From Blastocystis hominis (Eukaryota; Sar; Bigyra; Opalinata; Blastocystidae): DNA of 64,000 bases. A program made the position numbers and the translations under genes. Of the stretch, positions 23,061-35,780 are shown piece by piece; the first letter of the stretch is position 1, and each line of letters begins with the position of its first letter. The notes beneath the pieces are model-generated. The model did not search any database and was not told the DNA's origin. It saw only the letters and a program-made list of their open reading frames with translations. The stretch spans positions 36,817 through 100,816 of the forward strand of contig NW_013171828.1 in assembly GCF_000151665.1 (NCBI RefSeq), written 5' to 3'.

Positions 23061-26000
23061 ATGAGTTCACAACGCGAAGGATATACTATCAACCCTGAGA
23101 CTGGAAAACAAATCAAAATCGGTGGGCCGACCTGGAAGCGATTGGCCGCCAAGTACTACATGGTCGGTGATACGTTCACCGATCAGACCATGCCTGACAC
23201 GAGAGCCTATCTCTCTAGAAAGGTGTTTGGAATAAATATACCCGATGAATATATCGCCTTTTTCGCACCCTCAAAACGTGGGTTGCGTAAACGTGAAGTT
23301 GAGAAACACTATGATGACAGTGATAGTATCCCTGAGCCTCCGAAACGTCCGTCACGCAAACGAGTGCGTGATCCTGCTGGAAAGCGCAAGTATCTCGTCG
23401 TGGGAAGCAAAGCATGGAACGAGCGCTACCTCGAGTACGAGTGGGATGGGCACAAGTTCGGTGAGAAGCGACAACGCCACTTACCCGGTTATCTGAACAC
23501 CGTGGAGAAGAGACGTGAAATGAGACGCAATAAGGCATACGAACGCTTCGATCGCAAGGTATCACAGGGACGATTGAGTGATGTGATCGACTCGTCACTC
23601 GGGTATGCACTCACGTATTATCACACCGTACAAGGAGACATGTACAAGGAGTGGGTGAAGGAGAAGCGCACCAAGAAGGACTTCCGTCTCAACAACGATT
23701 TTGACAACAGACTGTGGGTTCGACTACCGGGTGAGAAGAGCGATGAGGAAGTGGAACCGATCAATCTCATATTCGATGAGACAAATGAATTCAATGAAGT
23801 CTTGAAAAAGTTCATCATCAATGGTATGCGTGAATACAATCAATGTTTCATCACCATCATGGCATACAACCTCATGTGGACACATGATGGAGACTCCAAG
23901 ATCCTCAACCTCACAGATGATCGATTGGGGCACCTCCGCATCGTTCGTCGAGATCGCATCGATGAGTGGATCGAGGAGTACCTGAAATGGTACCGAAACG
24001 GTGTAGAGGAACAGAAGACAGAGGGAAGTGGTTTTGTATACGCTGGTTGGATCGGCTTCCATATCGAGATGTTCCCACTACGCTCATTCGTGGGGTACAA
24101 GCAGCACACACCGTTCGTCATCGGACGCACAGCGCTCAACCCGGATTTCGATGACAACCGATGCCTACAACGGTGCCTCATTCTGGCCAGTGAAGGCGGG
24201 CATAAGATCGTCGCGAATCGCAAGATTGGCGATGCAACCGTGTACAACAAGTGGTGGAAACAACCCGACAAGTACAAGGTATTCGGAGTGACAATTCACG
24301 AGGTGGAGGAGACGATGGGCATTCGTGACAATACACCCTTCGATGCGAGTGAAGAGAAATTCGCCGCATTGGAGGCATTGTTGAAAGTATCGCTCAATGT
24401 ATTCGAGGTCACACTCTTACCTGGGTACATCGATAAGTCGAAGGAACAATTCGATTTATTCACATGCGATGTCGTGTACAAAGGTAAGGGAACGAAGCTT
24501 CCTCTCTCCCTCTGCATCTTGAACGATCTGAATCTACCTGAGGGAACGCCCAAACACTTCTTGTACATCAAGGATGTGAATGATTTCAAGCATCGTATGA
24601 CACGACGAAATGATGCAAAGAATAGACATCTCTCAAGAAATGTGAAATGCAGATTCTGTAACGACTTCTTCGGATCTCGCAAAGCCGTTCATGATCACGA
24701 AGTACAAACACATCGTGAACTTGTCGATGAGAGTGATCAGTACGATTTGTCGAACGAGGAGACTCGGTTGCGATTCACCAACCAGCGATATGAAATGCCA
24801 GCACCGGTTGTCGTGTACGCTGACTTCGAGTCAGCAATTGACGACAAGAACAAACACAAGCCGATCATGTTGTCCTGTCTAGCCGTGTCACGTATCCCTG
24901 CCATTGACAGCCAACTGCGAGTCTTCCATGCACCACACGAGAGCGAAGAGGATCTTCGTCCTTTCATGGATTATCTCACACAATTGCAGAGCAGAGTGAA
25001 AGACTATCTCTTCGATGAATTACCACTCGAGAACTCTCCGAGCATTGAGAGGGACTTTCGTGCAACAACCGTGTGTCCCTTCTGTCACAAGAAACTGGAG
25101 AACGACAAGGTGAGACATCACGCACATGTGGCAGGTGAATACACCACAGGAAAGGGAGGGATATGCAACTTCAAAGCTGGACAGTACATTTGCACCTGTT
25201 GCACCAAGTGTAACCTACAACTATCGTTCAACAAGAAGAACTATCGTCTACCCGTATACTTCCACAATGGATCGCACTACGACTTCACATTCATCATGAA
25301 ACTCATCGCAGCTCATTCAACCTCTAGTGACTCCTTGGAAGTCATTCCAACCACTGAGGACAAGGAGATGCAGATCGAATACAATGGCATTCAATTCAAG
25401 GACTCGTTGAAGCTCATCAGCAGTCCTCTCAGATCCATCGTGGCTCAGACACTCGGAGGCAACCTCGATTTGTACGTGCACACCAAACAACAACTATGCA
25501 AGTACTGCGAATCACGAGGCAAGCAATGGAGTGACGAGTACATCGATCTGTTGACACGGAAAGAACCCATGTTCTACAGTCTCATTAAATCGTACGACAC
25601 ATTGAACAATACCACCATTCCTTCTCGTGAACAATGCATTGATGACATGAAGGGAGAAATGATGCCCCAAGACGAATATGAACACATGGTGAAACTGTGG
25701 AAGACCTTCAACATCAAGACATGGGGAGAGTACTACGAGTTGTACAATGTACTCGATGTAACTCTCATGGCTGATGCATTCGAGCACTTCCGTGTTACTA
25801 CACTGAAGGCATTCGGTGTTGATCCGATGCACTACATCACAGCACCACAAATGGCCTATTCGCTCTTCTTAAAGGTCACAATGGAGGGCGATCATAGCGA
25901 GAGTAGCCTCATGACCCTCGCACGGAAATGGGCTCAGTACATCATGCGAATCAACGCGAATGAGGGACTTGAGGAGAAACAACTCGTGAAAGTGTTCTTG

Positions 26001-27572
26001 AATCGTATGAGTGAGTTCTATGAGAGCAAGGGCATTCGATTGATGGAGACAAATGAAATCGATGACTTCATGCGTCTACTCAAGAACCTGCGAGGAGGCA
26101 TCACACAGATCGTGAAAAGGCATGCCAAAGTCGACCTTGACAGCACCGCCAACAACGGAGAGCAATCTTCCATCTACTATCTCGACGCAAACAACCTGTA
26201 TGGTGGAGCCATGCATCGAATGATGCCTTACGAATTGGTGGGTGTACCTGAGCGACAAGAAGTAATGGAGAAGATCAATCGTGATCCGAATGGGTGGGTG
26301 CAATCACTGAAGACGTTCGGTAAATATGGGTTCTTCATCGAGTGCGACATCGAGGCACCAGTGGAACTCCATGATAAATTCAATGACTTGCCATTCTTCC
26401 CCGTACAGAAGGCGGGCATGTACTCAGACGGAATCAAGAAGTACGCAGCGAAGAACGATATTGTGGACAAGGTCAAAGAGGTGAATACACCGAAACTCAT
26501 TTGCGATCTTGTACCTCGACGCAAATATCTCGTACACTACTCTCTGTTGCAATTGGGTCTTCAACAGGGTTATCACGTCACTCACATCCACCGCATCATC
26601 CGTTTCAAACAAGCACCCTTCATCTTCGAATACGTCAATATGCTCAGTGAAAAACGAGCCAAGTCCAAGACCACCGTAGAAAAGAACCTGTACAAATTAT
26701 TAGCAAACTCCACCTATGGCAAATTCGTGGAGACTGGGTTGAAACGGATGAAAGTGAAGTTCGCTAACACGTGGAATGAACGTGAAGCCATCATTCAGAA
26801 GCATGGGTACGACATGATCGCCGGGACTACCATGTATTCCGAGAATTTGATTGGCATTAAGCTGAACACACCGGTGCGCAAGGTAGAGAAGCCATTCTTC
26901 ATCGGGTTCGCCATTCTCGACATGTCCAAACACATCATCTACGATTTCTACTACAACGTGCTCAAGAACACATTCGACACCGTGGAGCTGTTGGGGCAGG
27001 ACACAGATTCGCTCATCGTGCAGTTGAACGACCGTGGTAACATCGTCCACAAAATGTGCGACATGTACAAGTCGTTCGACTTCTCTGAATTGGACAACAC
27101 GAGCTACTTCTATGGTGAACTCGTGAACTACTACGATCATGAAGTTGACAAGAGCAAGTTCCCTTCATTGGAATCATTCCTCAACTTCAACAAGAAGTTG
27201 CCGGGACCCATCTTCAAGGATGAGCACAACGGGCATCGCATCACAGAGTTCGTGGGACTAAGACCGAAGATGTACTGCTTGGTTGATGAGAAGCATGTGA
27301 TACACAACGCAGCGAAGGGAGTTCCTCGCAATGTGGTGATTGATGGAGAGAGGATGAGCGTGAAGAACATCGAACTATACAAGCGCGTCCTTGAGGCAGA
27401 GAAGAAGGAAGATGCAGTGATCGAGGGCAGCTTCAAGCGTATCAACAATCAAGCATTCAACATCAGCACGAAAGAACAAACCAAGACACTCATGACTTGC
27501 ACAGATAACAAACGTTGGATCTTGGACGACAACGTGCATACACTGGCATTCGGGCATTATAGACTGAAGTAA
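23061..27572 (+). CDS. Protein-primed family B DNA polymerase (Polinton pPolB)
   Basis: 1503 residues, one exon. Exonuclease motifs: YADFES (about 586), HNGSHYDFTF (about 734) and YNVLDV (about 894). Polymerase motifs: DANNLYGG (motif A, about 1041), KLLANSTYGK (motif B, about 1213), QDTDS (motif C, about 1312) and FVGLRPKMY (about 1397). Before the catalytic part lie an NP-TGK-I motif at the N-terminus, a C2H2-like finger (CRFCNDFFGSRKAVHDHEVQTH region, about 530) and a CPFC...CTCC cluster (about 675-720) resembling the His-Cys insert of Polinton polymerases. It would replicate the element from its ends with a protein primer. All catalytic Asp residues are present. Confidence 0.95.
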   Translation: MSSQREGYTINPETGKQIKIGGPTWKRLAAKYYMVGDTFTDQTMPDTRAYLSRKVFGINIPDEYIAFFAPSKRGLRKREVEKHYDDSDSIPEPPKRPSRKRVRDPAGKRKYLVVGSKAWNERYLEYEWDGHKFGEKRQRHLPGYLNTVEKRREMRRNKAYERFDRKVSQGRLSDVIDSSLGYALTYYHTVQGDMYKEWVKEKRTKKDFRLNNDFDNRLWVRLPGEKSDEEVEPINLIFDETNEFNEVLKKFIINGMREYNQCFITIMAYNLMWTHDGDSKILNLTDDRLGHLRIVRRDRIDEWIEEYLKWYRNGVEEQKTEGSGFVYAGWIGFHIEMFPLRSFVGYKQHTPFVIGRTALNPDFDDNRCLQRCLILASEGGHKIVANRKIGDATVYNKWWKQPDKYKVFGVTIHEVEETMGIRDNTPFDASEEKFAALEALLKVSLNVFEVTLLPGYIDKSKEQFDLFTCDVVYKGKGTKLPLSLCILNDLNLPEGTPKHFLYIKDVNDFKHRMTRRNDAKNRHLSRNVKCRFCNDFFGSRKAVHDHEVQTHRELVDESDQYDLSNEETRLRFTNQRYEMPAPVVVYADFESAIDDKNKHKPIMLSCLAVSRIPAIDSQLRVFHAPHESEEDLRPFMDYLTQLQSRVKDYLFDELPLENSPSIERDFRATTVCPFCHKKLENDKVRHHAHVAGEYTTGKGGICNFKAGQYICTCCTKCNLQLSFNKKNYRLPVYFHNGSHYDFTFIMKLIAAHSTSSDSLEVIPTTEDKEMQIEYNGIQFKDSLKLISSPLRSIVAQTLGGNLDLYVHTKQQLCKYCESRGKQWSDEYIDLLTRKEPMFYSLIKSYDTLNNTTIPSREQCIDDMKGEMMPQDEYEHMVKLWKTFNIKTWGEYYELYNVLDVTLMADAFEHFRVTTLKAFGVDPMHYITAPQMAYSLFLKVTMEGDHSESSLMTLARKWAQYIMRINANEGLEEKQLVKVFLNRMSEFYESKGIRLMETNEIDDFMRLLKNLRGGITQIVKRHAKVDLDSTANNGEQSSIYYLDANNLYGGAMHRMMPYELVGVPERQEVMEKINRDPNGWVQSLKTFGKYGFFIECDIEAPVELHDKFNDLPFFPVQKAGMYSDGIKKYAAKNDIVDKVKEVNTPKLICDLVPRRKYLVHYSLLQLGLQQGYHVTHIHRIIRFKQAPFIFEYVNMLSEKRAKSKTTVEKNLYKLLANSTYGKFVETGLKRMKVKFANTWNEREAIIQKHGYDMIAGTTMYSENLIGIKLNTPVRKVEKPFFIGFAILDMSKHIIYDFYYNVLKNTFDTVELLGQDTDSLIVQLNDRGNIVHKMCDMYKSFDFSELDNTSYFYGELVNYYDHEVDKSKFPSLESFLNFNKKLPGPIFKDEHNGHRITEFVGLRPKMYCLVDEKHVIHNAAKGVPRNVVIDGERMSVKNIELYKRVLEAEKKEDAVIEGSFKRINNQAFNISTKEQTKTLMTCTDNKRWILDDNVHTLAFGHYRLK

Positions 27573-27597
27573 AGGAAGCAATCTTTCACTTTGGACA

Positions 27598-27802
27598 TCC
27601 ATGCATACCATGGCCTACAATGGAAGTCAGGTTAACATTGCAGGAATTGGCCGAAATTGGCAGTCATGGGTTTCCGCGCGTTTCTTGTTATGGACAATAA
27701 GGTAGCCAGGCAGGTAATGGCAGAAAATGGCAAAAAATGGGTTGCCGCGGTTATTTGGTAGGAAATGGATTTTCGCGCGTTTTACGCCTTTTCCCTACTA
27801 CT
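27598..27802 (-). repeat. Right terminal inverted repeat
   Basis: Reverse complement of the left repeat, running from CCATGG next to the polymerase gene end out to CCTACTACT at 27794-27802. It has only one copy of the core that is doubled on the left. The outermost 35 bp differ at several positions from the left end, so the two termini have diverged. Confidence 0.85.
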
Positions 27803-28658
27803 TTCAAGCTGTCATTATCAATGGTGGATGTGCTTCCAGAAGTCACCTCTCCTTCCACGCCCACACGGTACACTTCAACACCGTTCAGATACACAACCAC
27901 ACCCGCACGGCAGTTCATGTTCAGCTTGTAGCTGTTGTAGCCCTGGATGGTGTCCATCTCCACAGTCGAGCGGAACAGCCACACAGACTGCGACACCGTG
28001 TTGCCTTCGGTCAGAGTCGTCCACGAATCGCCGAACTCCACAGTGTTCCATCCCTCAGGCACCGTTCCGTCAGCCAGATAGGTCCACTTGTCCATCTCTC
28101 CGCTCATCAAGAACTTGTTCGAGAACGTGATGCGATCGCCGTTTCTCATTCCAGAATACACTCCAATGAAGTAGCTCGCCGCAGTGTGCGTGTAGGTGTT
28201 CAGCGTGATGGACGATCCGTCCACCCATTTCTCAAATCCATTCTCCGTGTGGAAGACCATCTCATAGCTTCCTTCAGGCAGACAGAAATAGTCGGTCTGG
28301 GAGGACGACGACGTGTCAGTTCCAGTGTAAGAATTGTACACTTCGATCAGATTGACCGACTCCACGACTTCTCCGTTGGACACGATATCGTAGCTCTGGC
28401 GAGCACGGCGATTTCCCTTGATCGCATCGATCTTCACACGACGATATCCATTGCCCAAGCAGGTATGGAAGTTGATGGAGAGCTCGCCGGTCACAGGCTC
28501 CTCCGCACCCGCCAGCGTAGCCGACACGGTGTAAGTCTTCTGACCCACCTCCACACCCGAAGGCACGGTTCCCGCAATGAGACCGGAGTTGGGGTTGATC
28601 GACATACCCTGAGGAAGAGCGGGGGTGATGCTCCAGTCGGAGAATCCCTTGGAGACGG
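27803..28658 (-). pseudogene. Fragment of an Ig-like (He_PIG type) extracellular protein gene
   Basis: An open frame of about 285 codons reads right to left from near 28658 into the Polinton terminus. It starts with a putative-Ig pattern (FSDWSITPALPQGM then INPNSGLIAGTVPSG), followed by beta-rich sequence with many Ser, Thr and Gly. GC content is clearly higher than the adjoining LRR DNA. Its left end is cut by the Polinton right terminus at 27802. Its right end is joined abruptly to the MORN/LRR copy at about 28658. Both gene ends are therefore missing, and it is a relic or an internal exon of a large surface-protein gene. Confidence 0.65.
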
Positions 28659-29440
28659 TTCAGAATTCTATTACTGATAACGATCAAATTGATAGTTCCA
28701 TTATTCAAAATGTACAGGCATGCTGGAATGAAGAAATGAAACCAAATGGCTGGATTTCACTCATATTGAGTAATAGAGAATTTGTAGTATTGCGATTCAA
28801 TAATGGAGTATTCATGAATCAAGGATTTGTGGTCAATGAGCAGAAAGTGTTGAAAGTGTTTGGAAATCATCAAATTGGTGCTATTTCGTATAATGGAGAA
28901 CAATCCATAGAAGTAGCAGAAGAAGGAATCGTGGATTTGGATCATGGAAGTCGATTTGAAGGATTGGTATTGACAGAAAACAAGTTTGGAATTCCATTTG
29001 GATATGGTGAAATGTATGATGATGATGGAATATTGGTGTACAAGGGCATAATGATCAATTGGAAACGATTTGGGTATGGAACGAGTTATCATGATAATGG
29101 TTTGATTGAATATGAAGGATATTGGTGTGATGATAAGCGATTTGGAATTGGAAAAGTGTATGATCGATATGGTAAATTAGTGAATGAATGTGAATGGTAT
29201 AATGGAATTGAAAGTATTATTGAATATGTAGGGAATGGTTCAGAACCACTGAATATCGGAATCAAACATTTGACACTGAGTGACAATTGTGTATTGGTTG
29301 ATTGGGATGTTTCATTGTTGTATAATTTGGAATCAATCGAAATTGGCGATGAATGTTTTGGATCGGTGCAATCATTCAAAATCGATGAATTGAATCGATT
29401 GCAAACTATCAAAATCGGAAACAATTCATTTACTCTGTAA
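28659..29440 (+). pseudogene. Truncated second copy of the MORN/LRR gene
   Basis: Near-identical at many positions to 1520-2290: both contain long shared stretches such as FMNQGFVVNEQKVLKVFGN and FGYGTSYHDNG. This copy stops after NSFTL, where the left-flank copy goes on with further LRRs and five small exons. The frame's apparent ATG at 28625 lies in the Ig fragment, so the 5' end is replaced. It has an extra segment (EQSIEVAE). Probably a pseudogene, although 260 codons remain open and it may be recent. Confidence 0.7.
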
Positions 29441-30227
29441 AAAATGATGATAAAAATGGCAATTCTAGATCAATTGTGTGTGATGATCAAATAACCTGTC
29501 TTTACTCAAAATGGTTTCCACCATGCTTGCTAATCGTGTGAGAATTAATTGTTATAATATCATTTCTGATATTACTTATTACTATCCTTAAATATGATTA
29601 CAACCACTTATTGCTTGTCAATGCTTTCAATCTTTTTTATGATGTTTTGTATTTTAATTTTCTGAGAATCTTGAACATGATATGTTCGATCACTGCATTA
29701 ACTTCGATGTTTTCTTTTACTGTTTCACATAACAAGGCTCTTTTTCATTATTGTTATCATTCATGTCAATAGATCACATTAATACAAGTTAACATGAAAT
29801 CAGCATTTGATAATCACAACACAAAAAAAGAGTTCTATTGTTTATATCATTTTTGTGTGGTGTGTGAATATGATACATTTTTTAATGGCTTATATTCGTA
29901 TCAATTGAATCTTTTCCTTGATTGCATTTCAATATGCTTTTGTGCCTATACACAGATAATTTTACAACTCACAAACTTCGAATGAAAAATGGCTGAACAA
30001 CAGAAATTGAGTAGTTCTCACTCTGATCATTCCACAGATAATAAGCATCGTTTTCAAGTGAGCAGCTCTTCTCAACTATTTAGACCATTTTTTCCCATTC
30101 CAGATTCTGTAGCAATTCACAATCCAAACTTAACCAAATCGTCGCTCCCCTTTTTCCTGTTCCATTTCACACTATTTCCTTCAAAAAACAAAAAACATCT
30201 CACATATTACAATACATATTCGCCTCT
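29441..30227. other. AT-rich intergenic DNA with duplicated flank sequence
   Basis: 29740-29990 matches 4640-4930 on the other side of the Polinton. No supported gene; the frame at 29989-30276 is low-complexity and ends inside the next gene's antisense. Confidence 0.5.
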
Positions 30228-31260
30228 TCATTCCCTTCTCTCCTCGTTCTCCGTTCCCTTTACTTCTTGTCCCTGATAATCCAGCATCCATTCCCTCGTA
30301 ATCTTCTCCGAATAATCAAAATTGCACACACTCGCCACAAATTTCGTCAAGTTCTGGTGTCCAATTTCGTTAAACGTTCGAGGACCCAACACAATTCTGC
30401 TCATCTCCTCTCCGCCTTGCAGCGTTTTCTTCTCAACGGCCAGATAGCGTTGCCTGATCCAATCGCTCAACATCCACGAAACCTTCGCCGTGGTCTATTC
30501 AACAAAAAGAATCAGCGACACTACATCGCCAGTAATCGTTTTGAGCGTGCTTTGCAGAGCAATGGATTCGTAACCGTTGTTTAAATACAAGAAAACCAAT
30601 GTCCAAAAGAGCTTGCCTAGATCGGCAGGATCGCGCTTTTTGCAGTTCTATGTCTTGAAATATGACGAAGTATACGTAGAAATTCACGATATCGTTCGAA
30701 ACCAGACTGATTAGTAAAAGTTCTTTGATCGCACAGGCTAGATTCAAGATATCATCCAATAATACCCTTTTTCGTGTTCTGGCTCGTTTCAATTACATCT
30801 CCAAGAGGGACAATGCAGTATCCAAACACATCGATTAAAGCATAGTTGACTTCCCTGAGTAGAGGCCTTCTTATCAGCATTCATAAGAAGAATACATATA
30901 GGAACCGGGAGGAAGAGTATAGCTGAGTTGCTCCTGGAGTGTTTTTCTCAGAGACTCTGCTTTTATTATGTTATTATGCTGAAAGCCTTCTAAAAGGATT
31001 ATACGAACTGCAGTATTTATCAAATCCTTCCTAGTCTACAACTTTAACCATGCAGCGGTAAAAACAACTTTGGAATCAATTTGCATGTACTTTGCCTCTT
31101 GGCGTGTTGTTGTGGTGATTCTTTTAGATAATGAGTTCTCATCCGGAGACAGAGCTATAAATCGTTTCAAACGCCCATTCTCCTCCTATATTATAATATT
31201 CTTGATGCTTCTACCATTTTACAAACAAAGTGAAAATTCACTGACAAAGCTATTTGTATG
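30228..31260 (-). CDS. Unknown multi-exon host gene, 5' end uncertain
   Basis: Reading right to left, open exons join across introns of about 28-41 nt. Examples: an exon ending TITGD then a 30-nt intron (GTAGTGTCGC...GAATAG) then TTAKVSWMLSDWIRQ; and an exon ending VNFY then a 28-nt intron then NCKKRDPADLGK. The joined protein is helix-rich and runs through segments such as KDLINTAVRIILLEGF, YALIDVFGYCIVPLGD and RIVLGPRTFNEIGHQNLTKF to a charged end (EERRE). I do not recognise the family. The many short introns with kept frame argue strongly that it is a real host gene. The first exon could not be fixed; it lies between about 31190 and 31450. Confidence 0.6.
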
Positions 31261-31453
31261 AACATTCGTACTACCAACAAAAGGCAAGCTCGTTCCACTA
31301 ATTGTTAATTATTCAGACCCACATCAGGAATCACTTCTTCCTTTGAAGCAGTTACTCTTCTTAAAATAACACCGACAGTGTACAATTACCTTATCTATAT
31401 AAGGATATGTTTATACGTTCTTGAAACTCCCAAAGGGATTGTTAGTTTATTTC

Positions 31454-33093
<1,640 letters not shown>

Positions 33094-33095
33094 AT

Positions 33096-33103
33096 TGTTT
33101 GTT
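33096..33103 (+). terminator. TGTTTGTT polyadenylation motif after PFKFB
   Basis: Two bases after the TAA at 33091-33093. This is the octamer known in Blastocystis to lie just downstream of poly(A) sites. Confidence 0.7.
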
Positions 33104-33182
33104 GCAAGAATTTTATTGGAAGTTTCTTGCTCAAAAACAACAGCGATTCTCTGAAAAGTCATATTTTTCCATTTTGAAAACG

Positions 33183-35705
<2,523 letters not shown>

Positions 35706-35709
35706 GCAT

Positions 35710-35717
35710 TGTTTGTT
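35710..35717 (+). terminator. TGTTTGTT motif that would create the ABC-F stop codon
   Basis: Four bases after T35705, the first base of a codon in the ABC-F frame. Cleavage there plus polyadenylation gives T-AA. Confidence 0.65.
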
Positions 35718-35780
35718 TTCCAAAAATCGGGGGGATTTTGCTCAAGACACTGCTTTCACACACACATCTGTCTATTTGAA

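Larger units (their letters stand above)
5012..27802. mobile_element. Maverick/Polinton DNA transposon, about 22.8 kb
   Basis: The element is bounded by terminal inverted repeats that start AGTAGTAGG at the left and end CCTACTACT at the right. It carries the Polinton hallmark set: protein-primed family B polymerase, rve integrase, A32-like ATPase, adenain-like protease and a probable capsid protein. Polintons are virus-like, self-synthesising elements that can encode virions. The length fits the usual 15-25 kb. Genes lie on both strands in blocks and lack the short host introns. No clear target-site duplication flanks it: the bases outside the ends are CATTATT at the left and TTCAAGC at the right, and the two flanks come from different sequences. 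Some genes are intact, but a frameshift near 6150-6250, an in-frame stop at 11630 and hairpin insertions suggest either recoding or early decay. Confidence 0.9.

Noticed and set aside
5006-27808. 6-bp target-site duplication of the Polinton
   Set aside because: Bases outside both termini were compared with several alternative end positions; none match.
29989-30276. 95-codon plus-strand frame
   Set aside because: Phe/Ser/Pro-rich low complexity and overlaps the supported minus-strand gene.
31070-31261. 63-codon hydrophobic plus-strand frame
   Set aside because: Antisense to exons of the unknown minus-strand gene that join in frame.
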